Below, piece by piece: positions 22,390 through 36,000 of a stretch of 64,000 nucleotides of DNA. The stretch comes from Candidula unifasciata (taxonomy: Eukaryota; Mollusca; Gastropoda; Stylommatophora; Geomitridae). The translations under genes and the position numbers were made by a program. A model generated the notes under the pieces. It saw only the letters and a program-made list of their open reading frames with translations, was not told the origin of the DNA and made no database searches. Every line of letters starts with the position of its first letter. The first letter of the stretch is position 1. The stretch covers positions 62,001-126,000 of the forward strand of contig CAJHNH020008533.1 in assembly GCA_905116865.2 (NCBI GenBank), read 5' to 3'.

Positions 22390-22690
22390 TCGTTAGCACC
22401 TTGCCAAAATTCATCATCATTATCATCATGTGCCCTGCGCCAACTGGCGTAAGCGCTCATGCTTCTCCACAGATCACGATCCATGGTCGCCTGGAACAGC
22501 TCTCTTGATGATGTCCCTCCCTGCCAACGTTTCAGCCCATTCAGCATCTTCTCTCTTGGTCTGCCTCTACCCACTTTTTTAAACTGATTTTTCCAGTTGT
22601 CACGATATTCTCCAATGTCTCTCTTCTCATTAGGTGGTAAAAGAAATGTATTTTTCTCTTCCTTATAGTTGTATATATAGAGATCTACTT
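22390..22690 (-). mobile_element. LINE 3' tail fragment
   Basis: The minus-strand frame includes KKVGRGRPREKMLNGLKRWQ, RELFQATMDRDLWRSM and AYASWRRAHDDND. This is a well-preserved GRGRPREKMLxGLxxWxxG...xxxRDRxLWRxMxxxAxxRRAHD tail, open for 117 codons. Confidence 0.8.
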
Positions 22691-22899
22691 CCATTAGCTT
22701 GTTTCAACCAATTGTTAGTGACTCTCGCGAAAGTAAAGCATGCGAAATGTTTGGCAATGTTTAAGTGAAAGTAATTTCAGAGCTTTTTTTTTTTGGTCAC
22801 TTTAAAGTATACCAAAGACAATACACAGAACAAAAGGTCCAAATAAAACATTACTTTTCAGGTAACTACACAATTTTTAACTTCAGAGAAAACCTCGAT

Positions 22900-23045
22900 T
22901 TTCACGAAACAAGGATTTACCACATTAGTGATACTTGCTCTCAGTCGGGCGAACCGAGTTCGAATCCTCGGTAAGGCTGTGGATTTTTTCTGTCGGGGGC
23001 AAAATAAAATCCTCACCTGTATTTTCGTGGCGACAGCACTGGCCA
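22900..23045 (+). mobile_element. SINE-F copy (tRNA-like head)
   Basis: Box-B-like GAGTTCGAATCCTCGG is followed by GTAAGGCTGTGGATTTTTTCTG and AAAATAAAATCCTCACCTG. Similar order and words occur at 28378-28570. Ends are not defined. Confidence 0.5.
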
Positions 23046-23622
23046 TGAGGCCTTAAATCCTAAGGCTCAAAAGACTCATGACATCTGTATTGAAAGTGTC
23101 CACTATGGCAGCAGGGGTGCTGAAACCTAGCTTTTGGAGGCGCACTCCGGGAAAAATTGGCACAGCCCCTGCGACCTACCCCTCTAGAAGAACGAACGAA
23201 CGAACAACGAACCAACTTTATTTTTAAAGGGTTAAGAATTGGGCACGCAGGCCCGTCTTACATTCTGCCCTTCGCGGTCTCCCTCCATTCTGACATCATT
23301 TCATTCACACATCAAGTAATAAAACATTATAAAAAGCATCAAAATATTAAGTAAAAGCACTGAAATGTCTACATTTCTAACTACAACAAATCGTAGTGGT
23401 TGTTATAAATCTATGGAAAAAGGCTATATTTCAAAAATATTTTTCTTTTTGTCCTCTATAGGGGGGCATGTAATCTGTGCTCAAATAATATTCAAACAGT
23501 TTTCTATTGTACCTATAGGGACTAGTGGTATTTTTGATCTGTTGTGGAAGATGATTCCACAGCTGAGCTGCGGAGTACGCTAAACTTGATTTGTATAGGT
23601 CTATCCTAGGTTTAGGGATGTG
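23046..23622. other. unannotated sequence
   Basis: An (ACGA)n stretch lies near 23191-23210. No gene recognised. Confidence 0.45.
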
Positions 23623-24386
23623 GGCACTCTTCCGAATACCGGTCCCAAATTAATCACTGCCGAACGGCACTATTCCGAATACCGGTCCCAAATTATTCAC
23701 TGCCGAAAAACATCCCTCAGGAGGTTATGTAGTAAAACTGTTTGGCCATCATGATCAGTCTCCACCTCTGCCGTTATTGCTCGCTGGATATCAATGTTTA
23801 GACGTAAAGTTAAGCGCCGTGGGGAGGAATCGTTGTCGATCCATTGAAGCGACGTGGAAAAGAATAGATTTAGATCCATTGTTTAAGCGTCTTGGGGAGG
23901 AGTAGAGTTCCATCCATTGAAGCGAGGTGAATGATTTTTGATCCATTGTTTACATTACCCATTAGTGCCCTTGCGGGGGACCAGGGCCAAATATTTTGGG
24001 GGAAAGAAAAAATAGATCCACTGCCACATAAAAGTTGTAAAAGGCGACTAATTAGGACTGCTGAAATCGGATGCTTTGGGGCTAAGGACGCAGATATCGC
24101 AGCCTAGCTGTAAACCACAACACAACGTGAGAACCATTCTTTCAAGGGCGAACGAAAAGAACGAAGTTTACCTACCCGTGACAGTATCACTGAGCATCTC
24201 GCAGCCGCTTTCGCAGCCTAGCTGTGAACCACAAGAACAAGCGAAAGGCGCATAATTCGCAGCCTAGCTGTAAACCACAACACAACGTGCCAACCGCCCT
24301 GTTAAGGGTTAAAAAATGACCTCTTGGGGCCCTGAATAGGATTTCTTAACGGTGAATAATTTGGGACCGGTATTCGGAAGAGTGCC
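23623..24386. mobile_element. non-autonomous inverted-repeat element with duplicated left terminus
   Basis: The left end GGCACTCTTCCGAATACCGG... and the right end are inverted repeats for 30 bp exactly, and about 35 bp with one mismatch. The flanks GGGATGTG (23615-23622) and AGGATGTG (24387-24394) look like an 8-bp TSD with one change. The left terminal repeat is present twice, at 23623 and 23666, in direct orientation. The interior has two near-repeats around ATCCATTG...TTTAAGCG and three copies of CGCAGCCTAGCTGTRAACCA. No transposase ORF. Superfamily not assigned. Confidence 0.75.
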
Positions 24387-24539
24387 AGGATGTGTAATAT
24401 GTTCAGGCGTTTACTGTGCCTTCCATTATATTTAAACAACGGCCATAGACAATGTATATGCTGGCTAATTCCCCGTCTAGTTTGAATAGAATTTATCTTT
24501 GTATGTGTGTCTGTTTCTACATTTTTAAATAGCGGGGGT

Positions 24540-24765
24540 GGGGAGGGGGGCTGAGTGGTATCGACGTATGGTGTCTGCCTCGAATTTTGGCTGAGCAAAA
24601 TTTTGAGTTAAAAATTGACCCAAAGTATTTCAGGATCCCAGCCGGTGCAGCAGAGCTCGTGCACTGCGCTAAGATTCTGCAGACTCAGGCTTGAGTTGGA
24701 AGTAGAACGGAGCACTTATGGGTTACACCTGTGTGCCATGATGTTGATCCGTCGAATGAACATAA
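24540..24765 (+). mobile_element. SINE-C copy with internal deletion
   Basis: A head-like GGCTGAGTGGTATCGACGTATG is followed directly by the body (GAGTTAAAAATTGACC, CAGGATCCCAGCCGGTGC) to CCATGATGTTGATCCGTCG. The middle of the full-length element is missing. Confidence 0.65.
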
Positions 24766-25320
24766 ATATTTTTTAAATTATTATTTCAAAATACATTTTA
24801 TATTATTACAAACACCACACTATACGATTTGCCGTTCAGCACTTTATTTTTATATTATTACTCTGATGATTATAACGCACTTAAAAAAAGTCCCCTGAGA
24901 ACCCTTACCGTAAAAAATACTTTCCCCCCACCCCAAACCCCGGCCCCACAGTTTTTATTGTATTTGCACCCTGACCGACAGTCATGTCAACAACCGTGTA
25001 TTCTGACATAAATAATTTCTGGGTGCACTGCGTCAGTTCAACGTTTGGAGTGCTGAAATTCGGTTAAACCAAAATCCTGGTTAAAAGAAAACATGTTAAT
25101 GAACATTGATTATTTAAATAGGCAAAAACACTGCCGGATAGACGCAGATAGAGAGACAGAAAAGCAGTTCGTCCTATCCTTAGATAGGCAGGTAGGCCGG
25201 CAGTCAGACAGACAGGTAATAGGCAGGCAAGCAGGCAGACTGACTGACGGACAAACAGACATACATATGGATAGACAGACAGACAGACCGCTCGCTCGAT
25301 CGATCAATCGATAGCTAAAT
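24766..25320. other. unannotated sequence grading into tetranucleotide repeats
   Basis: From about 25140 the sequence becomes dispersed GACAGACA/GGCAGGCA words that lead into the pure array. Confidence 0.5.
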
Positions 25321-25935
<615 letters not shown>

Positions 25936-27000
25936 TAGACGGACGAACAGAGAAAGAAAGAAAACAGACATCAAGGGAGACAGACAGAGACGCAGAAGGA
26001 GACAAGCAGACAGACAGACCAAACTTTCCGTGTAGCAATAACGCAATACTCGGCACGCTAAAGACGGCATTTCTGAACATTAAGACATCGTCAGCTCTGA
26101 CAGAATCTGTGGATGAAATTGTCTTGCCTGAAAATTGTTTGATCCCTTACATTCTATTTTGTTTCTTCTTTTTAATATGATGGGTATATTCCGTGCGTTG
26201 CCAGTTCATTTTGCAGACAGAAATGGACATTATGAACAGACCCCCTGATTTATGTCTGCTCATCAGATTCTGCCACAGAAAGCATTGCCATATTCCCCGC
26301 ACACGTTGCGGTTGCATGCTGAGATAGGATTTCACAGCGGAGGTGTTTGTTGATTTTAAACAAATAACGATCAGCGAAGCAACAAATAATGCAAACAATA
26401 ACTCGGGCCCATCGGCCGGGCAGCTATGTCCCTATCTGTCGCATGTTGGCTGGGGTTGTTTAATGTGATGCATCGTATTCTGCAGCAGTCATTGTTTGCC
26501 TAACCGTTAGAGGGATTTTTTTTTTTTTATTTGTACTTTGCGGTAGATTTCAGTTAGCTTGATTGTGTTAGCGGATTCGTGCAGTAACGTTTAGCTTTGT
26601 ATATTTTTTTTAAGGAGTAGGGGTGGAAAAAAAAGGGCCTGGGGTGGCGGGGGGGGGGGGGGGGGGGGGGGGGGCAGGGGGGGGAGAATCATAGTTTACA
26701 TTACTGACCGATATTTTAAAGGTGCTGTAGCTTTCCGACAAAAATTAACGATAGGGAAACAAAAATAGCAAACGGCATAAACTTCACAGGTGTAAAAAAG
26801 CTGGCTTGTAAGATAGCTTGATCACTTTAATATGGCTCGTTTACTCCGGAACAAATACAGCTTCCTACAATTGACAACACTAAAACGCCGCTCGGATTTT
26901 AATAGACATTCAGCCAGTTTATTTATTCTACTCCATCACATGTACTCAACAGCAATCATCGCTGTTCACTTCCACAAATATGCAACAATAACCATTTACT
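25936..27000. other. unannotated sequence with long G-run
   Basis: An uninterrupted G-run of about 25 bp lies at about 26650-26674. Nothing else is recognised. Confidence 0.45.
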
Positions 27001-27012
27001 CAACGTTGACTA

Positions 27013-27239
27013 GGTTAGTTGCTTATCCTTTACAGGACGTTGCAGAACCGACCCCAACAGCGCCTCGCTGTGGTTTTTCTAGGCAAATTTACGTCCAGTA
27101 GTTTGCCATTGCCTTCTGGACTGTCGGCTTTCTTGATACCACTGTCGAAACCAACGCAAGGCGCATGGTTCGCAGCTGATATCAAACGCGGCATTCTGGC
27201 ATTACGAAGCGTTCGCATCGACTTTGCCACAGAGCCGAC
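27013..27239 (-). mobile_element. SINE-A copy with 12-bp TSD
   Basis: Reverse orientation: starts GGTTAGTTGCTTATCC and ends GCCACAGAGCCGAC. Perfect CAACGTTGACTA at 27001-27012 and 27240-27251. A minisatellite begins immediately after the right TSD. Confidence 0.92.
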
Positions 27240-27253
27240 CAACGTTGACTACA

Positions 27254-27951
27254 CTTAATTAGAACTACAGTAACGATATTAATTAAAACTACAGTAACGA
27301 CATTAATTAAAACTACAGTAACGACATTAATTAAAACTACCGTAACGATATTAATTAAAACTACCGTAACGACATTAATTAAAACTACAGTAACGACATT
27401 AATTAAAACTACAGTAACGACATTAATTAAAACTACAGTAACGACATTAATTAAAACTACAGTAACGAAATTAATTAAAACTACAGTAACGACATTAATT
27501 AAAACTATAGTAACGACATTAATTAAAACTACAGTAACGACGTTAATTAAAACTACAGTAACGACATTAATTAAAACTAGAGTAACGACATTAATTAAAA
27601 CTAGAGTAACGACATTAATTAAAACTACAGTAACGACATTAATTAAAACTAGAGTAACGACATTAATTAAAACTACAGTAACGACATTAATTAAAACTAC
27701 AGTAACGACATTAATTAAAACTACAGTAACGACATTAATTAAAACTACAGTAACGACATTAATTAAAACTACAGTAACGACATTAATTAAAACTACAGTA
27801 ACGACATTAATTAAAACTACAGTAACGACATTAATTAAAACTACAGTAACGACGTTAATTAAAACTACAGTAACGACATTAATTAAAACTACAGTAACGA
27901 CATTAATTAAAACTATAGTAACGACGTTAATTAAAACTACAGTAACAACAT
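27254..27951. repeat. 24-bp minisatellite, about 29 copies
   Basis: The unit TTAATTAAAACTACAGTAAC + GACA is repeated over about 700 bp. Units are highly homogeneous, with variants CCGTAAC, AGAGTAAC, ATAGTAAC, GATA and GACG. The array abuts the SINE-A target duplication. Confidence 0.97.
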
Positions 27952-28067
27952 CACGACTGCCCTTCTCTAACTCTGGTACACACCTGATCTCTAGTCCACC
28001 TGAAACATTCCATGGTCAGCCATGCAAAGCACCTTATCACAGCAGAAAAGGAAAGTATTTTAGTACT

Positions 28068-28345
28068 TGAGAGTCGCTGTGACGTTGGTGGCTAGACGCC
28101 TGCATGCACACCAGAACGTCGTGTGTTCGCGTCCTAACGGAACTGGAGGTTTTTTCTTTCTCTCTCAAAAATGACCTAGACTCCCAGGGCGACCCAGTTT
28201 TGATTGGGTACCAGGTGCCGTCCTTGGAAGTTAAGGCGGCTGGCGTGATGCTGACCGCATCACTCATCAGCTGCCGATTGGTCTATAAAAATATATATCT
28301 AGCCCTAGATTCCCAATACGCCTAAATGCCTGCAAGAGAGACCTG
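28068..28345 (+). mobile_element. SINE-B copy
   Basis: Head with TTGGTGGCTAGACGCCTGC, degenerate box B GTGTTCGCGTCC, body GGCGGCTGGCGTGATGCTGACC and GTCTATAAAAATATATATC. No clear TSD. Confidence 0.8.
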
Positions 28346-28377
28346 TATTAACTTTAATGTTACGTCTGTTCTTACTA

Positions 28378-28570
28378 GAGGAGCGGCGGTTCAAAGGGAT
28401 AAGAACCCTGGGCTCTCAAGCAGAAAACCAAGGTTCGATTCGTCAGTAAGGTTATGGTGACATGGTTTATTTATTGTTTTTCTGCCGGAAGTAAACAAAA
28501 TCAAATCCTAATCTGCACAGTCTGTAGTGACTGCATTAGCCACGCAACCCTAATACCGCCGACCTCAAAG
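28378..28570 (+). mobile_element. SINE-F copy (tRNA-like head)
   Basis: Box-B-like AAGGTTCGATTCGTC, then GTAAGGTTATGGTGAC and TTTCTGCCGGAAGTAAAC. It shares order and words with 22900-23045. Confidence 0.5.
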
Positions 28571-29434
28571 ATCTTCCCCGCTTACAGAGTAAAAGGGATA
28601 AATAAAGTAATCAGGTTAACGAAAGTTGAACTTTACTAGGCTTGCGAGGAAACGAGCGTAAACTAGATCACTAGAACAACTGGGCGAAACTGCTGAAAGA
28701 GCTGGCTCTGGACGCAACTGAACGTCGTGGGGGATAGGCCCCGGTAGACTGGTACGAGTCACTGGAGGAACGCAGCTTCTATCCATTAAAAGCCAATGCG
28801 TTTGAATAATGTCTGCCAGTGTCCCTCTGCCAGTTGGCGAAGTGTAACATGTCTCCGATGAACCAACCGTATGCTTGTCACTTGGTCGTTAAGGTAGCCG
28901 TCTGGCCTAACTGGCTACTGCAGCGACAATATACATATATTTAACTTCGAATCTCACAGTACACGATGCATAGTCACAATTTCGTCTAGTCCCTGTCAGA
29001 AAACATTCGGTATGCACCAGGAGAAGATCAAGGTCTGGGGGTCAAATCCCAGGTCAGCCTACCCTCTGAAATTGTCTAGGAGTTGATGGGCCGAAACAAT
29101 TGTCGAGGATGGATCTTCTGCTGATGACCTGTGGACTCCTGCTGTAAATGCTCATCTATTGCGTTTTTTCCTATTTTTATACAGCCAACGTCTGACAATT
29201 ATAACCTAAAGCTCCTCCTTCGAAGGACAGGCTGCACGTGAATTTTGTTTCATCAGTAAAGCAGCTATTTACTACGCCAACTAACATTTGTTTGAGGGTT
29301 CTGTCACTAAAAAATAATGGTGGACACAAAAACCGTTAAATCGTTTGACTTTTTCAAAATATAAAATATTAAACAATCTGCGCCTTCTGTTTACAAGAGC
29401 ATATTAACAGACTACTCTCATCATGCGATGACTA
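28571..29434. other. unannotated sequence
   Basis: No gene recognised. The segment 29020-29160 has a box-B-like GGGGTCAAATCCC and may be another decayed SINE. Confidence 0.35.
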
Positions 29435-30145
29435 TGTTTTGAAGATCGACATAGATAAAACAGAAGTGATGGCATTTTCCAGAAAAAGAAGTACTAGAAA
29501 TATCAAAGTTTATGAGCAATCGCTAAAGAATGCGAAAGACTTTATATATCTGGGCAGAAATTTCTTTTCTGAAGAACGTAGAATTAATAAAGAAATCCCC
29601 CCTCCCCCACCCCCCCCCCCTCCCAAAAAAAAAAAAAAAGTTGCGGTAAAGTCCACAAAGTTATAAGCCAAATGGCACCACCACTCTTGAAATACAAGCA
29701 CGTTAATATGAACATTAAAAGAGCACTGTTCAACTCAATATTCTTACCAGCGCTCTGCTATCGATGTCAAACATGGACAATATTTTAGGAAAACAGAGGG
29801 AAAATAATCACGACAGAAATGAAATGTTCACGTACTATGCTAGGTGTAACCAGGAAAGATTTAGGAACGATGATATCACAAGGAGCGTTGGCATAGAACC
29901 AATTCTGAACTTTATAATAGATAACAAATCAAGTTGTTTAACCACTTAGCAATATTGGCACCATACAAGGCAGCACAGAGAGCAGTGTTATACAGATACA
30001 GCGGTAACAGGTCCAGTGGTCGACCACGCAAAACATGAACCGCAGAAATATCAAAGACACCGAAAAATACTATATTCGAAGCGAACAGAATAGCGCCTTT
30101 CACAGATCTCTCCCTGCCCTGACACTGCGATGCATTCCAGGAGTA
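29435..30145 (+). mobile_element. LINE fragment, RT thumb/C-terminal region
   Basis: Starts with KIDIDKTEVMAFSRKRS and DFIYLGRNFFSEERRINKEI, the xxVxKTExMxxSR...FxYLGxxxxxDxxxxxEI segment just after the RT YxDD box. A C-rich/A-rich tract at about 29597-29639 interrupts it. It continues with KRALFNSIFLPALCYRCQTW and TEMKCSRTMLGVTRKD. The catalytic residues themselves are not present. Several stops and frameshifts. Confidence 0.8.
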
Positions 30146-30308
30146 AAGAACAGAAGAAAGAGGAAAAAAAAGAATACGCCATTTTAGTCATGTTTAAGTA
30201 TGATTAGGCTACACTGTATACACTATTGAATTGTTTTTCTATTAGCAAATGCACTTGGTCGGTGGTCTATTCGCGTTTGTGTGTGTATGTGTGTATGTGT
30301 GTGTGTAT

Positions 30309-30339
<31 letters not shown>

Positions 30340-31372
30340 CGTGTTGAAATGGAAAACTGTCTAACCCCATAGAAATTGTAAATGTCTCCCTACTTTGACA
30401 CGAGACTCCAGCGACAAAATATTGAATATTTAGCAGTGAAGCTACATGACACATAAGTGTCTTATGGTCAGAGGTGAAGTATTTATATACCTAAATGTTT
30501 TATTTTAACTTTTCACCTGTTACACCTAAGAAATCAAACCACTGCTCGGCTATCCAGAGAAAAGGCCGTGATCTATATAAGTTAATCTGACATCTAAAAA
30601 GACGTTTTATTTCTTTGCAACAGAATTTTCAGCAGAAGCTTGTATTGGTTCTAACAAACACTGTATTATACAGTAATCTTACCAAGATTACTGTATTATA
30701 GTAAATAATGAGTAATTCGGCCCACGTTTACATCAAGATTACTATCAAGTTTATCTGACAAGACTAGACTTACACACTTAATCGCTTCCCAATGGCTGGT
30801 CTAATCTTTCTCTTTGTGCTAGGTCATATGGAAGCTATGTTCTCAATTCTATGGGTAGCACTTACGGTGACGACCAGCAAGCCAAAGGGCATGACGATCG
30901 GTGTCCAGGCTGATGGCCATGGAGATGCAGCCTGGAGCTGCAAAAAGTACAGATTTCACTGGAGAACAAAACGTTTCAATAATCAACACATAACGGGCAT
31001 AATCAGTCGTTTATACTTATGGAGCTTTTGAGGAGGAGATCAGAGCACCAGTGGATCTGTCCGGGGTGATGTGATTATAATCCTTACTAATCACTATTAA
31101 TAATACCAAGCAAAGCGACTGAAACATGAAAAAAAAATTGCACTTTAAAGCTATTTGTATAATAATAATAGACATTTAAACCACACCTACAGGTAAGAAT
31201 TCGAAAAGGCGCATACGCACTCGATCATCATCATCAGCAGCCTTTTCCACTTCTTTTATTCTTCTTCTTCTGTTTATTTTTCCAAATATTTTTCTTTATC
31301 TTCCCCTTTCATCCATCGTCTCCTTCTGGAAGTTTGCCTAACATGGACAGCCACCCCAGAATAAGAAAGATG
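30146..31372. other. unannotated sequence with (TG)n(CG)n microsatellite
   Basis: TG-rich repeat ending in CGCGCGCG at about 30273-30342. No gene recognised. Confidence 0.45.
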
Positions 31373-31385
31373 TATTGCAGACACG

Positions 31386-31657
31386 AGCGGCGTCCATGGC
31401 TAAGGCGTTGCGAGTCCGACTCGTAAGCCAGCATACCGCTATCGAAACCCACTGCAGGCTGCGTGGATTTTTATCGTGGTATGGGACGTCGCAGGTCGAC
31501 CGAACCTAAAATGGGAACCAGGATGGGCTGTCCTGGGAAAGTAAAGACAGCCGGCGTAATGCTGACCACATGCTGATGGTCTGTAAAAATATGGGACGCT
31601 CTGCCCATATGCCCGATGCGCCAAAAGGCGTGAAAAGGGATCTTTACTTTACTTCAC
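31386..31657 (+). mobile_element. SINE-B' (chimeric head) with 13-bp TSD
   Basis: The head AGCGGCGTCCATGGCTAAGG resembles SINE-A rather than SINE-B, and box B is decayed (CTATCGAAACCC). The body from GGTCGACCG onward is SINE-B (GACAGCCGGCGTAATGCTG, GGTCTGTAAAAATATGG) and ends TTTACTTTACTTC. Perfect TATTGCAGACACG at 31373-31385 and 31658-31670. Confidence 0.9.
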
Positions 31658-31845
31658 TATTGCAGACACGGGCTCTGCATGCAGTAGGGAAATGGCAGAA
31701 CAAAACAGCTGGCACTCAAGTAGAGATCACATTGTATGGATCAGCAGAGGACACATGTTAATTCAGTCTTCATACAGGCATCTGGCCCTCCCCATTGAAA
31801 AATCACTAGCAGAGACAATAAGGCTAATGAAAGGGAGGAGGCGGA

Positions 31846-31854
31846 ATAGAAGAA

Positions 31855-31889
<35 letters not shown>

Positions 31890-31926
31890 AGAAGAAGAAG
31901 AAGAAGAAGAAGAAGAATAAGAATAA

Positions 31927-31996
<70 letters not shown>

Positions 31997-32212
31997 AAGA
32001 AGAAGAAGAAGAAGAAGAAGAAGAAGAAGAAGAAGAAGAAGAAGAAGAAGAAGAAGAAGAAGAAGAAGAAGAAAAAGAAGAAGAAGAAGAAGAAGAAAAG
32101 AAAAAGAAGAAGAATAAAAAATAATAAAGAAGAAGAAGAAAGAAGAAAAAGAAAGAAGAAAAGGAAGAAGAAAAAAAGATAGAAGAAGATAAAGAACAAG
32201 ATAAGAAGAAAA
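31846..32212. repeat. (GAA)n/(AAT)n trinucleotide tract
   Basis: Mostly GAA with a central AAT block near 31916-31968, degenerating at the right end. Long polypurine-polypyrimidine mirror sequence, able in principle to form triplex DNA. Arg/Ile/Phe homopolymer frames are artefacts. Confidence 0.95.
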
Positions 32213-32877
32213 TGAAGAAAAAGGGAGGGGGGGGAGGGGAGGGGATCCTTTCTCATTTTCCTTTCTAGTTCACCTGTCTTACTCCTCCTCCTTTATCTTC
32301 GTTCTATGTTTCATTTTTCTTGTTGTAGTTTTTTTTTTTAATTCAGTCGCTATAAATCTCCCGTTTTAAATCATTCTCCTTATTTTGTAAACCTGTTTAA
32401 CATTCTCGCCACCCATTGTTGTGTCTCTTTTATCATCAAATCCCCCACCCCCTCAGTTTTCCCGTCTCTCCCCATCGTTGTACTCATTTTATCGACAGAT
32501 ATCAGCCCCCCCCCCTCCCCCACCTCTCCCATTATCTTAACCACACAAAACCCCACACACAATCTGAGCTCACCTAGCCGTCAGTTCATCTCATTTACCT
32601 CTCTGCTTGCATGAGAGTTGGAACACAGAAGGTTCTCATTAGTGTCTCGAGTGCTTTGTAAACGAAACTTCGGAGCTGTGAATGAAACTTGCCAACAGGC
32701 AGTCAATAACAGCATATCAGCATAGTTCACTGTTTGAATGTTCACATATGATTCAGACTCGAATAAGTTTCATTATACAAGTTCGTTTTATATGGTAATT
32801 ATTATTATTGTTAATAGTGCTATTATTGTTATAATTATAATTATTATTTGCAGTCAGTAAATTACATGGCATTTTAC
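32213..32877. other. unannotated sequence
   Basis: G-run near 32227-32236 and C-run near 32506-32513. AT-rich toward the right. Confidence 0.45.
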
Positions 32878-33040
32878 ATCAGCGTTTGTGGCTTGGACGT
32901 TGCTTCTTAATTCCAAGGTACCCCAGTTTGTTTCCACATCCAGGTGATTTGGCAGCAAGTTGATTTCAACAGCAGTTTTGGGATCTGACTTTAGAGCAAT
33001 GGCTAACTACTAAAGGTAAACTAGCTCAGAAAACTGAACA
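32878..33040 (+). mobile_element. degenerate SINE-A copy
   Basis: TCAGCGTTTGTGGCTTGGACG and AGCAATGGCTAACTACTAAAGG are recognisable SINE-A blocks. Box B is destroyed. The 3' end is lost at the border of the satellite block. Confidence 0.55.
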
Positions 33041-33045
33041 GTCAC

Positions 33046-36000
33046 ACATTGAGAGACACACACAGAGAGACACACATAGTCACACCTAGAGAGACACACA
33101 TAGTCACACACAGAGACACACATAGTCACACATAGAGAGACACACATAGTCACACACAGAGACACACATAGTCACACATAAAGACACACATAGTCACACA
33201 TTGAGACACACATAGTCACACCTAGAGAGACACACATAGTCACACATTGAGAGACACACACAGAGAGACACACATAGTCACACATAGAGACACACACATA
33301 GAGACACACATAGTCACACCTAGAGACACACACAGAGAGACACACATAGTCACACATAGAGACACACACATAGAGACACACATAGTCACACCTAGAGAGA
33401 CACACACAGAGAGACACACATAGTCACACCCAGAGAGACACACACAGAGAGACACACATAGTCACACCTAGAGAGACACACACAGAGAGACACACATAGT
33501 CACACCTAGAGAGACACACACAGAGAGACACACATAGTCACACCTAGAGAGACACACACAGAGAGACACACATAGTCACACCTAGAGAGACACACACAGA
33601 GAGACACACATAGTCACACCTAGAGAGACACACATAGAGACACACATAGTCACACCTAGAGAGACACACATAGAGACACACATAGTCACACATTGAGAGA
33701 CACACACATAGAGCACACACAGTCACACCTAGAGAGACACACACATAGAGACACACATAGTCACACATTGAGAGACACACACATAGAGACACACATAGTC
33801 ACACCTAGAGAGACACACACATAGAGACACACATAGTCACACCTAGAGAGACACACACACAGAGACACACATAGTCACACCTAGAGAGACACACACATAG
33901 AGACACACATAGTCACACCTAGAGAGACACACACATAGAGACACACATAGTCACACCTAGAGAGACACACATAGAGACACACATAGTCACACATTGAGAG
34001 ACACACACAGAGAGACACACATAGTCACACATAGAGACACACACATAGAGACACACATAGTCACACCTAGAGACACACACAGAGAGACACACATAGTCAC
34101 ACATAGAGACACACACATAGAGACACACATAGTCACACCTAGAGAGACACACACAGAGAGACACACATAGTCACACCTAGAGAGACACACACAGAGAGAC
34201 ACACATAGTCACACCTAGAGAGACACACACAGAGAGACACACATAGTCACACCTAGAGAGACACACACAGAGAGACACACATAGTCACACCTAGAGAGAC
34301 ACACACAGAGAGACACACATAGTCACACCTAGAGAGACACACACAGAGAGACACACATAGTCACACCTAGAGAGACACACATAGAGACACACATAGTCAC
34401 ACCTAGAGAGACACACATAGAGACACACATAGTCACACATAGAGACACACACATAGAGACACACACATACAGACACACACCTAGAGAGACACACACAGAG
34501 AGACACACATAGTCACACCTAGAGAGACACACACAGAGAGACACACATAGTCACACCACATAGAGACACACACAGAGAGACACACATAGTCACACCTAGA
34601 GAGACACACACATAGAGACACACATAGTCACACCTACAAGAGACACACACAGAGAGACACACATAGTCACACCTAGAGAGACACACACACAGAGAGACAC
34701 ACATAGTCACACCTAGAGAGACACACATAGAGACACACATAGTCACACCTAGAGAGACACACATAGAGACACACATAGTCACACATAGAGACACACACAG
34801 AGAGACACACATAGTCACACCTAGAGAGACACACATAGAGACACACATAGTCACACCTAGAGAGACACACATAGAGACACACATAGTCACACATAGGGAC
34901 ACACACAGAGAGACACACATAGTCACACCTAGAGACACACATAGTCACACCTAGAGAGACACACATAGAGACACACATAGTCACACCTAGAGACACACAT
35001 AGAGACACACATAGTCACACCTAGAGACACACACATAGAGACACACATAGTCACACCTAGAGAGACACACATAGAGACACACATAGTCACACATAGAGAC
35101 ACACACAGAAAGACACACATAGTCACACCTAGAGACACACACATAGAGACACACATAGTCACACCTAGAGAGACACACATAGAGACACACATAGTCACAC
35201 ATAGAGACACACACATAGAGACACACATAGTCACACATAGAGACACACACATAGAGACACACATAGTCACACATAGAGACACACACATAGAGACACACAT
35301 AGTCACACATAGAGACACACACATAGAGACACACATAGTCACACCTAGAGAGACACACATAGAGACACACATAGACACACACATAGAGACACACACATAG
35401 AGACACACACATAGAGACACACACATAGAGACACACATAGTCACACCTAGAGACACACACATAGAGACACACATAGTCACACCTAGAGAGACACACATAG
35501 AGACACACATAGTCACACCTAGAGAGACACACATAGAGACACACATAGTCACACCTAGAGAGACACACAGAGAGACACACATAGTCACACCTAGAGACAC
35601 ACACATAGAGACACACATAGTCACACCTAGAGAGACACACAGAGAGACACACATAGTCACACCTAGAGACACACACATAGAGACACACATAGTCACACAT
35701 AGAGACACACACATAGAGACACACATAGTCACACATAGAGACACGCACATAGAGACACACATAGTCACACCTAGAGACACACACATAGAGACACACATAG
35801 TCACACATAGAGACACACACATAGAGACACACATAGTCACACCTAGAGACACACACATAGAGACACACATAGTCACACCTAGAGACACACACATAGAGAC
35901 ACACATAGTCACACCTAGAGAGACACACAGAGAGACACACATAGTCACACCTAGAGAGACACACAGAGAGACACACATAGTCACACCTAGAGAGACACAC

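Noticed and set aside
31692..32256. Poly-Arg, poly-Phe and poly-Leu frames
   Set aside because: GAA/AAT trinucleotide tract, not a gene.
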